From the NCBI GenBank assembly GCA_030159075.1, contig BROG01000006.1:3357501-3421500 (forward strand): DNA of 64,000 bases, read 5' to 3'. Every line of letters starts with the position of its first letter. Position 1 is the stretch's first letter. Position numbers and translations under genes: made by a program. This DNA comes from Atrina japonica. Taxonomy: Eukaryota; Mollusca; Bivalvia; Pterioida; Pinnidae. Below are positions 15,401 through 24,468 of the stretch, one piece after another. The notes beneath the pieces were generated by a model that searched no databases, had not been told where the DNA came from, and saw nothing but the letters and a program-made list of their open reading frames with translations.

Positions 15401-18400
15401 TTAAATATTGGAACAAGGATTAAGATTTAATGAAGGGTTAAATTTTGTCACTGGATAATTGGATAAATTTGACTGGTTAAACCATTGGTTGAATATGGGA
15501 AATTTAGCCATTTTGAAAGGCCCAGTTTCATATTTAAACAAATTTAACTGTTGGTTAAATTTAACCAATAAATGAACAATTGGGTCCAGGTAGAAATAAA
15601 TAAACCTAATTTTAGAAAAGAGCTTTCATGTAGAAAGAAGTAACATCAGATAAAAATGAAGATAATAAATTACCTGTCCAAAGAGAGACAACTCTGATTT
15701 GCTTACTGAGCTCAGGATCATATCTGAAATACTGTGTTTTATTATTTTGAAATAATGTGAAATGTGTTTCAGATGTGGTGGGTTAAAACCAAGGGAAATA
15801 ACTCATGGAACATGTCGATCTGTTAATCCATGTGCTGACAATCCTTGTTTGGATGATTTCAGGTGAGGAAACTGTGTCATTGTGTATCTGTCTGTCCATC
15901 AGTGTAAATCAAGATCAAAATCAGACTAAAGAAGTTTCAAGTCGAGGTTAATAAATTTGTTTATTGAAAATTTCTTAAATAAAAGGTGCTCTGTTACAGA
16001 TAGTTATAAACAAGGTCGAAGATTTTGTTTCCCATTAATAAACCTGATGTGTTTTTTCCAAATAATTGAGGAGTTGAACAGAGCATAGTATTACCAAATT
16101 AAAGCAATTCACACAAATTAACAAATTAATCATGGGGATTAAATTTCGTGCAAGACCAAAGTGTAATGGGAGTTGAAGTAAAGCTTGTGATTTGTGTCTA
16201 TGATGTCTGTTTATATATGAATCCATTTTGATAGGAAATAACATTTTGATCATTATTGTATTGTCTCTCTGATAATTCATAAATATAAGGTATTATATTC
16301 ACGGGTATTTAATTTCACTGTATTTTCTTTGACCATGAATATAGCGTAATTAAATCCCTCGCGAATAAAAACAACTACACAGTATTTTAACAGTCAACTT
16401 GACGTTTAATGGTTCTACCTGGACAACTGTGTAATTACCTTTATGTCTGTTTCAGATGTTTGCCAAAGAGACAAGTGTGTCTTAACAAAAGAGCTGAGAA
16501 ATGTATACAATATGAGTGTGGTAAGATGAATTTTGTGAAACTTAACTTTTTATATACAGCTATAGTATAGCAGTACGTAAATGCATTGGGCAACTGCCAT
16601 ATAGCATAAAGAATATTTTTGTTATAGAGTCAAAATTGTATTTCATATTCCAATCTGAGATGGGCCTTCATGGCCGAGTGATAAGATTAACTTGGTTTGA
16701 ACCATGTTAAAGTAGATTTTACTGTATTCTATGTTGATGTGATATAAGCTTTGCAATATTTGATTTCTCTATGTTGGTCTGAGGTGATCTCATTTGATTA
16801 CTCTATGTTGGTGTGAGATGAGCTTTGTATTCCAGGATTACTGTATGTTGATGTAAGATGAGCTCTCACCTTTGTAATATTTCACTACTCTATGTTGGTG
16901 TGAGTTGAACTTTATAATCTTTCAGTAGTCAATGTTTGATTCATTTTGACAGTGCCATTAAACAGTCAGTGTGATCACCATCATCATGACCCAGTCTGCT
17001 CAACAACTGGTGAGGAATTTGCAAATTCCTGTCTGCTGTTTAAAAGACACCATTCTTTGGCCTACAGGGGTCATTGTCAGGTAAATAATAATCCAAATCT
17101 GAATACATATTTTGATAAGAAATAAAATCTTATAATGACTTGTGTTACAGTGTTAAAAATTACTTTGATCCCTGATTGTGACAGAATAATAAAAAACGTA
17201 TTTCTGTAACGGATGATAATATTGTATGTGTACAAAGTTCATAGTGAATATCAACGAAAAATCAAACTAATCCTGATACTACTTGCTGTTGTCTAGTGGT
17301 AAAGCGTTGGGCTCCGAAGCGTAGAGTACAGGGTTAAATTCCAGGACAGTGGAACCAATTTTGAGAGACCTTCCCTTCTGCCACTAAAATGTTGTCTCAA
17401 AAGAGAGGTGGTCTTTCATGAGAGTGGTCTTTCAAGACAAGTTCCACGGTACCAGGTCATACCAAAGACTTTTAGAATGGTAGGAACTCTTCCTTTGCTG
17501 AGTGCTTGGTATAAGAAGTGAAAATCATCGTTTGGATGAGATATAGAAGAACCCTTCTGCATTGGAGTCCATCCATAGCACAGGTCAAAATTTGTAGCAC
17601 TTCACCTTAAGCTGGTGACATCTCCATATAAGTCAACAATTCTTGTTGGGTTGAAAAACAACAAATAAACAAACAAAAGAACAAAAATAAACCTGTTGTG
17701 TTATGTTGGCTAGAATAGATGGTATTGCTTGGAGCTCACTCTGTGGCGGAGTGGTTCGAACATTCCACTTCGAACCATGAAGTTTTTCAATTCTGGTCAG
17801 CTCAGGTTCAAGCCCGACTGAAGAAAGTTTAAAAACTGGTCGCCACCATGTAAATGAAAAATTATTGAGTTTGGTGTAAAACACTATTGAAAATAAAATC
17901 AAGAAATAAAAAATCATGGAGTTTATTGATCCCACATTGTAACCAATGTATACTGTAACCTTGATCCTGAAGGTTGTTTGGCAGCTGGATGCATGATCTA
18001 TAGTTTACATTTAACATAGCAATCAAACCATTTTCAGTTTTTGTGCATTTATTATATGTAAAAACAACATCATTTAGAAAGGATGAAACTATGACTGAGG
18101 TAAAAACAATTATCCTTTTACCTTTTTCATACTTTCCCTCATTCTAAGTAATGCTGTTTTTATAATAGGAAAATATTTTTACCTCAGTCATATTTCCCCA
18201 CTTTCTAAATGATGCTGTTTTTATAACAGGAAAATTGTTTTACCTCATTCCCTGTTTGCGGACATAATGGTGAAACATACACAAGTGAATGTGAGGCTTT
18301 GGCTGACAGAGTAACAGTGGATTACCATGGTGAATGTCGTGCCGTTGGACAGTTCTCAGGTAATATGTCTTTTTTCTGTTATATTTTAAAACAAAAAATA

Positions 18401-20594
18401 GCAAATATACTGATACATATGAAATCTATTCATTTGGTAACATTTTCCTTTTTACAAAATTCACTATATCTAGCAAGAAGTTGAAATGTATTGCATCTGC
18501 TTAAAACATGATGAAAATATTTTAGAATGCAGTACAAGCAAATTAGTATTTTAATATTTGAAAGCTTGTGGTTTTACTTCCTGTTAATTTTTAATTATTT
18601 CAGCATTATCATATAGTTCTTATATTTGCTGAATCAAAGTTTCTTTTGAAGTACCTGTGGAAACTAGAACCCTTTCTCTTGATACAGTAAAACATGAATC
18701 TAACGAGGGCATCCTCGACCCCCCAACCTATTTCAGATATTTTTGTAATTACATAAAATCATCATTGCTGTAGTCAGTTGAATATAAAAACTTATATTGC
18801 CCCATGAATTAATGAGAACACAGCATACATATTATAATGGAGAGACCTTCAAATCACATATTACTTATTTAATTTACTGTTTTAGGAAACTTAACAAGCA
18901 GTGACTGTACTCATATAAAATGTCCTCCAGTACTACCAAAGCAGTGCAAGCCTATAACACCACCTGGTGGTTGTTGCCCTATTTGTGGTAAGTCAGATAA
19001 GATCACTAAGTTCATCCATATATTGGCAACTTTTAATGTAGTGTGTGTGTTTGTGTGTGTTTGTGCGTGTGTACAAAATACAGCAAATTCCATAATATAT
19101 AAAGATTCCACATTTTGTGCACATTTATGTATATGCTCTTATTTTTACATATCTTGGTTTTGTAGCTGCGGAATTGAGAGCACTGTTTAAACCAGATTTA
19201 GCAGATATAGTAGCTCAGACTACCACTTCGGGTCCTGTCACCGTCCATGGCATATTGGAGATTTTATCACACATGTTAGCTGTAGCAGAGTGTGACGTCT
19301 TTGGCTACCTCAATGTAGAAAGTGCTGACCTTGTTATATTAGTAACACCTGTTGTCAAATCACCTAGTATGCTTCAGGTAAATATATAAATGACCATGAA
19401 GATGGATAGATACATACCGTAAATTGGGATGTATTGGCCATTGTTTAATTTTGGCCAATTTGGCCACCCTATCAAAATGGCCAAAATTCAACTGTCCGAA
19501 ATATGTACACAATGTTTCTACCGGTACATAGAAAATATTTGAGTGTTTTATAGATTAATAGACAAGGGATTTAAAATAACACGGTTTTCAACTGTCCGAA
19601 ATATGTACACAATGTTTCTACCGGTATATAGAAAATATTTGAGTGTTTTATAGATTAATAGACAAGGGATTTAAAATAACACGGTTTGGACATTAATGGT
19701 AATCAAATACCTTGTGATGCATCAATTGTAATTATTCTACCGGTACTTAATATTTCAAACACCTGGAATGTTCGACACAACAAGACCGAGATCTGATGGT
19801 AGGCCAAATTTAAATATAATATAAACATGAATGGCCAAACCAAAAATGTCCCTTCATTTTATGACCAAAGTGTCCAAACTTTAGCAACACTAAAGTATTC
19901 CAATGTACGGTAGATACTGTATAGCTGGAAATTTTCATTCATGTTTAATTTTTGTCAATTATGCCCCCAGATGAGAGGGCGAATTTAGGATGGAAGTGAG
20001 TTTTTCAAGCTAAATAATCAAAGTATGGAAATATATGCCATCTATTAGACTATATATATTTAGAGTGAATTTAAGACAGTGTGAATATGTTGTCAGTCAT
20101 AAAAGGGCAAAAATAACCCTGGGTGAACATTTGCAGTTATACAGTAGATAGACAGATCAATCTTTATCTGTAAACTTTTGTGACGAATGAGTAATTTCAG
20201 TTAAACTGCAAAGTAATAAGAAGTGAATTCATAATTTTTAAAATATTTTCTGTGATATAAAATTAAATGAATTTGCAAGGACATTCTTGATATTAAATAT
20301 GCTTTGAAATATTTCATTTTACATTATCTTTAGTATTGCAGGTAATAATCTTTAATCAATTTTTGTCTATTTCAGGTCAAAGCTTGTGTGAAAGAGGCAG
20401 AGAAAATAGAATATCTTATACAAATAGACAGTCCCTTGTTAAAATCGTTTATGAGATTGACTCCTTTACTCTTGACCCCATTAAGGACACCAGGGTCATT
20501 AGTTCTTTCAGGAGCAACAGTGACTATGCCATCACTGACTTTAATATTTCTATCAGTTTTATTTGTTTTCACTAGGACATGCCCAAACTCATGA
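352..20594 (+). CDS. RECK: RECK, GPI-anchored cysteine-rich Kazal protein (3' part, 18 exons)
   Basis: In vertebrates RECK is a GPI-anchored surface glycoprotein that restrains MMP and ADAM proteases and serves as a Wnt7 co-receptor. The exons are 352-433, 1617-1805, 8969-9099, 9612-9734, 9986-10097, 10737-10922, 11428-11524, 12200-12336, 12693-12833, 13774-13989, 15065-15266, 15773-15862, 16456-16520, 16953-17080, 18230-18359, 18886-18987, 19166-19377 and 20376-20594. Every junction is AG/GT and every phase joins, giving 2562 nt (853 residues plus stop). Visible in order are the CC-type cysteine knots, the hallmark YCTNFNNRPT motif, PCNPSPC, three Kazal modules (CGVNGKTYPNEC, the degenerate CDHHHHDPVC, CGHNGETYTSEC), a CCPIC segment and a hydrophobic C-terminus. 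Human RECK is about 970 residues, so about 120 N-terminal residues lie upstream of the window. The function in molluscs is inferred from the family. Confidence 0.93.
674..838. mobile_element. Mariner-type MITE, 165 bp
   Basis: It starts with TACAGTGAAACCTC and ends with the inverse, GAGGTTTCACTGTA. The TA at each end suits a Tc1/mariner target duplication. It has no coding capacity and lies in a RECK intron. Its last third closely resembles the unit of the minisatellite that begins 3 bp downstream. Confidence 0.7.
841..1553. repeat. 51-bp minisatellite, about 14 copies
   Basis: Units begin ACATCACTAA at 841, 892, 943, 994, 1045, 1096, 1147, 1199 and onward to 1505, with a one-base insertion near 1169. 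The first units carry a few extra substitutions and the middle ones are nearly identical. Because 51 is divisible by 3, the minus strand shows a repetitive 17-residue open frame, but nothing suggests it is a protein. It sits in a RECK intron. Confidence 0.95.
1617..1805 (+). CDS. RECK: RECK exon: cysteine knot 3
   Basis: It opens after TTGTAG and closes at a GTGAGT donor, phase 1 to phase 1. It encodes DGESCCQIAQEYNC, then VCQGTFLFDY and a CTSSHSIMQCF stretch: the CC start, central C and paired C of a complete RECK-type knot. Confidence 0.9.
2059..2222. mobile_element. MITE with inverted ends (TACATTAAAACCTG / CAGGTTTAACTGTA)
   Basis: The ends are imperfect inverted repeats and resemble those of the MITE at 674. 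The interior repeats the theme of 'TATAAAGA-CACCT' blocks. It is non-coding, in a RECK intron. Confidence 0.55.
2396..2632 (+). mobile_element. tRNA-derived SINE (type A)
   Basis: The head carries an A-box-like TGACTGAGTGGTTAGAGCA. The 3' part reads AAACTGGCTGCCACCATATA and ends in a short A-rich tail. The same head and tail recur at 14013, 17731, 23741 and 25368, and tails alone at 11697, 13140 and 27645. The tRNA-like head marks it as a Pol III retroposon, not a tRNA gene. Confidence 0.75.
2690..3125. repeat. About 64-bp tandem repeat, about 7 copies
   Basis: Units share AGGTCTGTAG, GTGAGTCAGCCTTGTTAAGT and TCAACTCTTTTTCTAG. Successive AGGTCT/AGTTCT starts lie at 2751, 2815, 2879, 2943, 3005 and 3070. 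Copies become more divergent towards the 3' end. Confidence 0.85.
3126..4977. other. RECK intron sequence without recognised features
   Basis: I see no exon, mobile-element end or strong repeat here, only AT-rich sequence with a T-rich run near 4330-4360. Confidence 0.5.
4978..5830. repeat. About 29-bp satellite-like array (CTTAGTTACCAGacctgtatcacatacc)
   Basis: Roughly 29 head-to-tail copies of a unit containing CCTTAGTTACCAG and CTGTATCA differ from one another by a few bases. It lies in the same RECK intron as the array that follows it. It is non-coding; the open frame over 5488-5682 is an effect of the repetition. Confidence 0.9.
5831..6200. repeat. Degenerate repeat of about 30 bp (TATCACTCAGATATCTTGTC)
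   Basis: About a dozen diverged units contain ATCACTCAGATA and TCTTGTCT. It directly abuts the previous array but has a different unit. Confidence 0.75.
6201..8968. other. Remainder of the RECK intron; MITE remnant at about 7211-7300
   Basis: The segment near 7211 (ACAGTAAAACCTGTCTTGTG, then AGACCACCTGTCCAGTGAAA) resembles the MITE family at 674. Short TA runs lie near 7510 and 7758. I recognise nothing else. Confidence 0.45.
8969..9099 (+). CDS. RECK: RECK exon: cysteine knot 4 start
   Basis: It follows TTTGTAG, ends at CAG/GTAAGT and goes from phase 1 to phase 0. It encodes LPCCYQLKSQVCQDTC through ELVKSCGHILPQ. The donor segment is followed by two imperfect repeats of itself (GTAAGTGAGCTGTACATATT), so GTAAGT donors recur at about 9129 and 9159. 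Confidence 0.92.
9612..9734 (+). CDS. RECK: RECK exon: end of knot 4 and start of knot 5
   Basis: A phase 0 to 0 exon of 41 codons. It encodes LPPWKCFLQ, which matches the W-x-CF signature of this position in RECK, and then the next CC motif (LQCCAQAKNQRCKKLCSQ). Confidence 0.92.
9986..10097 (+). CDS. RECK: RECK exon: end of knot 5
   Basis: It lies between TTTTCAG and a GTAAGT donor, phase 0 to 1. It encodes YTDFRDKCQDM and VEAPMLTCITE, the closing cysteines of the fifth knot. Confidence 0.9.
10737..10922 (+). CDS. RECK: RECK exon: CRD-like block with YCTNFNNRPT
   Basis: Phase 1 to 1. It encodes EEPCKLGCEKL followed by YCTNFNNRPTDLFRAC. This block is highly conserved between this protein and vertebrate RECK and is the most diagnostic stretch in the gene. 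Confidence 0.95.
11428..11524 (+). CDS. RECK: RECK exon: CRD-like block, CEPELWKSIAC
   Basis: Phase 1 to 2. It encodes CEPELWKSIACATHIKPC and ends at the FIC-R junction that joins the exon at 12200. Confidence 0.9.
11697..11800 (+). mobile_element. 5'-truncated type A SINE tail
   Basis: It carries AAACTGGCCATCACCATATA and GATTGTTGAGTATGGTGTAA, then an A-rich end. It is preceded by a short TA run. Only the 3' domain is present. Confidence 0.6.
12200..12336 (+). CDS. RECK: RECK exon: DDCLYILNKC block
   Basis: Phase 2 to 1. It encodes DDCLYILNKCLN, VSKLCKILSSDE and GSCISI, which align in order with the conserved block after the CRD-like region of RECK. Confidence 0.9.
12693..12833 (+). CDS. 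RECK: RECK exon: PCNPSPC cysteine cluster
   Basis: Phase 1 to 1. It encodes TPCNPSPCDEKEICW and CRPYVCHRG, the EGF-like cysteine cluster of RECK. Confidence 0.92.
13140..13255 (+). mobile_element. 5'-truncated type A SINE tail
   Basis: It carries AAAACTGGCTGCCTCTGTAT and GAATTGTTGAGGGTGACTTT. It is a diverged 3' domain only, in a RECK intron. Confidence 0.5.
13774..13989 (+). CDS. RECK: RECK exon: segment before Kazal 1
   Basis: Phase 1 to 1, 216 nt. It encodes DCVNYQVCQCGKHNKLDNC and CIHRKKCMLGTS, which match the CxCG and cysteine spacing upstream of the first Kazal motif. Confidence 0.93.
14013..14570 (+). mobile_element. Type A SINE split by a MITE
   Basis: The head runs from GTGGTTAGAGCATTGTGGTT through the B-box-like GGGTTCGAGTCTC to ACTGGCCGCCATCAT near 14200. 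The tail GATAAATTGTTGAGTGTGGT resumes near 14519. The roughly 305 bp between them are a separate inverted-repeat element. Confidence 0.75.
14203..14508. mobile_element. MITE with long inverted ends, nested in a SINE
   Basis: The left end reads CCAGGTCTTCAGAGACTAAG and continues AACTGGAACGGACAC. The right end is its near-perfect inverse, finishing in CTTAGTCTCTGAAGACCTGG. The interior has no open frame of note. Confidence 0.8.
15065..15266 (+). CDS. RECK: RECK exon: Kazal module 1
   Basis: Phase 1 to 2. It encodes DCNYCICNSGELICTKRRC and a Kazal core, LSCDCTLHYTPHCGVNGKTY, ending in PNECLAK. The CGVNGKTY-x-NEC signature is complete. Confidence 0.95.
15773..15862 (+). CDS. RECK: RECK exon: after Kazal 1
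   Basis: Phase 2 to 2, 90 nt. It encodes CGGLKPREITHGTCR and NPCADNPCLDDF, closing Kazal 1 and opening the NPC-x-NPC spacer. Confidence 0.9.
16456..16520 (+). CDS. RECK: RECK short exon between Kazal 1 and 2
   Basis: Phase 2 to 1, only 65 nt. It encodes CLPKRQVCLNK and CIQYEC. It is supported by phase continuity, a TCTGTTTCAG acceptor, a GTAAGA donor and order within RECK. Confidence 0.88.
16953..17080 (+). CDS. RECK: RECK exon: Kazal module 2 (degenerate)
   Basis: Phase 1 to 0. It encodes QCDHHHHDPVCSTTGEEF, then NSCLLFKR and YRGHC. The usual CG-x-NG-x-TY core is missing, as is also the case for the second Kazal-like motif of vertebrate RECK. The run of four histidines looks unusual. Confidence 0.9.
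17284..17690 (+). mobile_element. tRNA-derived SINE (type B) with an inserted MITE
   Basis: The head TTGTCTAGTGGTAAAGCG and GGGTTAAATTCC resemble Pol III A and B boxes. The tail has GGTGACATCTCCATATAAGT and AACAACAAATAAACAAACAA, shared with the copy at 40028. Positions about 17346-17452 are a MITE with inverted CAGTGGAACC-type ends and CCAGG on both sides. Confidence 0.7.
17731..17910 (+). mobile_element. Type A SINE, short copy
   Basis: The head GGCGGAGTGGTTCGAACATT, B-box-like GGTTCAAGCCC, tail AAACTGGTCGCCACCATGTA and an A-rich end are all present. It lies directly downstream of the type B SINE. Confidence 0.7.
18056..18250. repeat. Local direct and inverted repeat spanning a RECK splice acceptor
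   Basis: ATGCTGTTTTTATAATAG followed by GAAAATATTTTTACCTCA (to about 18186) is repeated as ATGCTGTTTTTATAACAG followed by GAAAATTGTTTTACCTCA (to about 18247). An inverted copy lies at about 18056-18120. The second copy includes the true acceptor and the first codons of the exon at 18230. Confidence 0.7.
18230..18359 (+). CDS. RECK: RECK exon: Kazal module 3
   Basis: Phase 0 to 1. It encodes NCFTSFPVCGHNGETYTSEC, then EALADRVTVDYHGEC. This is a canonical Kazal signature that matches the third RECK Kazal motif closely. Confidence 0.95.
18886..18987 (+). CDS. RECK: RECK exon: VWC-like CCPIC segment
   Basis: Phase 1 to 1. It encodes DCTHIKCPP and CKPITPPGGCCPICG, which match the cysteine-rich segment after Kazal 3. 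Confidence 0.93.
19166..19377 (+). CDS. RECK: RECK exon: C-terminal domain
   Basis: Phase 1 to 0. It encodes LADIVAQTT, VTVHGILEIL and AECDVFGYLNVESADLVIL. The CDVFGY motif is conserved in RECK. Confidence 0.93.
19415..19912. mobile_element. MITE with TACCGTA ends and an internal 100-bp tandem duplication
   Basis: It starts TACCGTAAATTGGGATGTAT and ends with the inverse of TACCGTACATTGGAATAC. Positions 19487-19586 and 19587-19686 are a head-to-tail duplication with one visible difference. TA at the ends suits a mariner-type target. It lies in the last RECK intron. Confidence 0.65.
20376..20594 (+). CDS. RECK: RECK last exon: C-terminus and GPI signal
   Basis: It follows CTATTTCAG, starts in phase 0 and ends at TGA (20592-20594). 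It encodes ACVKEAEKIEYLI and ends with a hydrophobic stretch (SLTLIFLSVLFVFT) and a short polar tail, as expected for a GPI attachment signal. The attachment site itself cannot be fixed by eye. Confidence 0.93.
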   Translation, partial: VKACVKEAEKIEYLIQIDSPLLKSFMRLTPLLLTPLRTPGSLVLSGATVTMPSLTLIFLSVLFVFTRTCPNS

Positions 20595-21313
20595 AACCTA
20601 TTAATTTATGTTTTCAAATGTATGTCCTTGACCTTGAATCTCAGTGTTACAGAAGATGTGCTGGCCCTGGGGACGGGATAATCTTACATGGTGCTGTTTG
20701 GACTCACCTGTTTATCGGTGTGCTCACCTGTAGCAGGTAGATGTCATAATGTTAATGACAATATGTGTAAGATGTTTGTATCATACATCAAATGTGATTG
20801 TTAGAGTGGAGATCAGAAGATATTCTGGTGTCGTAAGAGGAGTCGCAGATCATCAATTCGCGCAGTCATTATCAACTTTCAGCATTATAAATACTAGCAT
20901 TTCTTTAACGGAACATATGTTCAGGAATTACTAGTATCATTAGCTTTATCTTTGTATTAGTGCCAAGCTTGCTAAAAGCCACCAGGACGTCGGTGTCCAT
21001 AACCTGGATGCCCTACCTTACCCATATATGTTGATCATTTTTTGTATTGTTTCTATAATGTGCTTAAATACCTGAGACCAAAGAAATTAAAGAGAATTAG
21101 TTATATTATTACAAAGGGTAAATTAAGCATTCTGAGAACTTGTATTGTGCCATATGTAAATATGATAGCGTTGAGGAATTGGCATTGACTGCATATGATA
21201 AAAATCTGTGAAATGATTGGCTAAAATTTTATACGATACAGAATATTTTTTTCTATGCTGAAATTTCCTGTGTATGTGCAGTTGTCTGTGTATTATAAAG
21301 TGTTGTCAACATA

Positions 21314-21762
21314 TGTAAAGTAAAACTCGCTTATAACGAATTTCAAGAGACCGTATTGTTCAGTGCTTTATAGGGACATTTTATTATATAGTTATAGCAT
21401 GGTGGACTGAAAGGTTGCAATGTAATTCGCTAAGAAAAAATTCAGGCTAAACAGGAAGTGAAAGAAAACGTTTTTGTTACTTTTTACTTGCACAATTTTT
21501 TTTTAATTAAAGAGTAGACGTACTTATACCTGGGGAATAAAGAATAAATGCCTTTTGTTTAAATAATATTGATCACTTTGTTATGATACAATAAATTATA
21601 TCATTTGGGGACGTAGAAAAGATTTATTTTCAGCAAAAATTCATTATAGATTTATTATTCAACTATTAATATAAAGAGGCACAGTCGGGGATTATTTATT
21701 GATTTGTTTTGTGCATGAATCCGTACAGACACAGTTCGTTATATTCAAGTTTTACTGTACAG
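21314..21762. mobile_element. MITE-like element with AGTAAAACTCGCTTATAACG ends
   Basis: The left end AGTAAAACTCGCTTATAACG is matched in inverse orientation by CGTTATATTCAAGTTTTACT near 21740-21760. There is no coding capacity. It may lie within the RECK 3' UTR. Confidence 0.5.
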
Positions 21763-22117
21763 TGGTTTGTTGTAATTTGACTTACAACATAGATTCTGTG
21801 ATAGTGTTTGTATTATTGCTATTCTACAATAGAGGCATCCTTACTTCCGGGAGAAACTTAAGGCATTGAATATGTAACGTATTTTTTGTAAGACTGTAAT
21901 AGATTATTTCCAAGTGTATTATATTTATCATGACATGTCATAGTTTTTGCCTTTGTTAATATTCACATGAAATGATCACCATTATTGTGGTGTTTATATG
22001 TTCACACTTGATCCAATCTATTATGTTCACATTTTCACACCAGACATGTTTGCATCGATTTTGTTTATTCTGAAACATTATCACATCAGCTTTCATTTTC
22101 AGGTTTGTTCGAGTTTA

Positions 22118-22560
22118 CATATTCACGCTATTTCACTAGCATTTATATGTACATATTCACACTAGTTTACTAGTATTTATATGTATTTACATACTGTGAT
22201 TACATATTCACACTAGTTCACTAGCATTTATATGCATTTACATATTCACACTAGTTTACTAGTATTTATATGTATTTACATACTGTGATTACATATTCAC
22301 ACTAGTTCACTAGTATTTATATGCATTTACATATTCACACTAGTTCACCAGCATTTACATGTATTGACATGCTGTGATTACATATTCACACTAGTTCACT
22401 AGCATTTATATGTACATATCCACACTAGTTCACTAGCATTTATATGTATTTACGTACTGTGTTAACATTGTTCACTAGCATTAAAATGTATTTACATATT
22501 CAAATCACATGTGTATGTATTTACATGTTCAAACCATATTTAAGTGTATTTACATATTGT
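22118..22560. repeat. Tandem repeat of ACATATTCACACTAGTTCAC-type units
   Basis: The motif CATATTCACACTAGTT(C/T)AC plus TAG(C/T)ATTTATATG alternates with TTTACATACTGTGATTA. This gives a higher-order period of about 90 bp with internal half-units, decaying towards 22500. Confidence 0.8.
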
Positions 22561-23740
22561 TCTGGTAGTGTTTAATTTGATCACACGTGTAGATTATTAA
22601 CATATTTGCAAGGTCTTTAATGTTTACAGTCTAATGTTAAATAGTATGTCCTATTATGTGGTGTTTGAAAGTTCACATATGATTTATTGTTACTCAGTTC
22701 ATTTGTGATATGGTCAGAGTTTTGGCATGTTTTCTCTTTTCAATACAAATACATCAATATGTATCATAGTATGGCAATTTTTCCCTGTTGAATGAAATTT
22801 AAAACGGGAAGTTTATGACTTTAAGATGAAACAGATCTGAGTTTTTTTTAATATATATATATATATATACTCAAGTTTATTGTCTTAAGTTTTTAAAATG
22901 TTTCAATATAATTTTTATATGTTCCTTTTTATTACTTAAAATTCAAGCAATACTGTAATCCCCCCCAAAATGACACAACTGAATCTATTTATTTTTTTTT
23001 CATACAAGTGCAAGCTAATCATGAAATAATTAGAATCTCTAAGTGGAAAGTGTGGGAGTGAGTGGATGTGAGTGGTATATGTGTGTGTATAATTGAGAAG
23101 AAAGATGTGCTAATATAGAAAAAATGAGTGATGTTGGTGGAACAAATTCTTCAGCATTTTCTTGTCTTGAAAGCAAGGTTCAACCAAGTATGTATTGGTG
23201 AAGTATTACTTTGTAGAACCACTGCTTTTGTGTTTTTTATCATTGATTTATAAGCAATGTTGTTGATTGGTTTCCATTTCATTGCATCTCATTCTTGAGA
23301 TAACTACTATAACATATTTTAATTGTTTCCGCATATCGTAGTTTCATATAAAGTATACTTTAAATCCTGTTGGAAAGAGCATTTAAATATTCCAAGATTT
23401 CTATATTCACATTCTGTTATAGTTCATTTTAGTTCATGATAAAATGTCTTGTATTTATTGTTTCAAACATTTGCGATGTATGTTCTGGAAAACATGGAAT
23501 ATGATAGCCCTTTTTTGTATTATTCTTACATTGAAATATTTATATATAAGGTACATGTATTAACAAAATTCTCATTCAAAATTTGTTTAATTCTATCATA
23601 CATATACAATAGATCTACAAAGTATTAAATGTCAGTCTATAGTCATCAGTTTGAATCTTTAGCAATGGAATGTTTGTATGATTGCTGTAAACGTAAAGAA
23701 AGATCTTTCCCAGATCACCCATTTGCACATTAGAACAATC
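22561..23740. other. Intergenic, nothing recognised
   Basis: AT-rich sequence with a TA run near 22850 and no element ends or coding signal that I can support. Confidence 0.4.
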
Positions 23741-23962
23741 GGGGCCCCAGTGGCTGAGCGGTTAGGGCATCATGCATTAAACTCAAAATTTTCACCTTGT
23801 CCGTACAGATTCTAGCCCGTTGAAATTTCAGTTAATTTCTTTGTTAAAGATTGTCAGGGGGGTGATATCATTCCTGCCTAAGTCAAAACCGGACTTTCTC
23901 CTTCACAGTCAAATACTGGTCACCGCTGTTTTACTGAGTGTGGCATAAAACGATATCAAAGC
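23741..23962 (+). mobile_element. Type A SINE
   Basis: The head CCAGTGGCTGAGCGGTTAGG has a good A box. The tail contains ACTGGTCACCGCTG and GAGTGTGGCATAAAACGATA. It is diverged but full length. Confidence 0.7.
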
Positions 23963-24403
23963 AGTTTAAACGTGACAATGGGAAACAATGAATTGTGTCT
24001 CGGATGCCGTTTTTCAAAAACAAAATGAATAAATTTTAAATAAAATCTTATTAAAAGCTAAATGCATATTTTGACCTTCCTTTACCTTCATCTTGGAAAA
24101 AGTTTGCCATTTTGTAGGAGTAGGCAACCAAGAGGTTAAAAGCTTACCAAATGGCTGGTCTACAAACATATCTTACCCTATTGTCAATGGTTATTTCATG
24201 CCCATTTGAAGTCCCTTGAACTTTATGACGGTAAAGTCACTTGATTTCCTTTGTCCACCATGACATAGTTTTGATCTGGTGAAAAATGAGAAATAAAAGA
24301 AGTGTTTGAATATATATTTTATCAAAATACAAAATTGATAACATAATTTTGTGGCAAATTATTTTATTTTGAGGTATGCTATGTTTGTGTGTGTGTTTAT
24401 GTA

Positions 24404-24413
24404 TGTATGTATG

Positions 24414-24464
<51 letters not shown>
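24404..24464. repeat. (TGTA)n / (TA)n microsatellite
   Basis: A TGTATGTA run passes into about 22 TA repeats. Confidence 0.95.

Positions 24465-24468
<4 letters not shown>

Larger units (their letters stand above)
20595..22600 (+). other. RECK 3' UTR and downstream sequence
   Basis: No coding sequence follows the stop. AATAAA hexamers at 21536 and 21543 are candidate poly(A) signals. The true 3' end cannot be set without transcripts. Confidence 0.45.

Noticed and set aside
17290..17345. tRNA gene
   Set aside because: It has tRNA-like boxes only. The downstream SINE tail shared with 40028 shows that it is a SINE head.
20372..20572. Minus-strand frame antisense to the last RECK exon
   Set aside because: The plus-strand exon has correct splicing, family match and stop. 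The antisense frame is a shadow.
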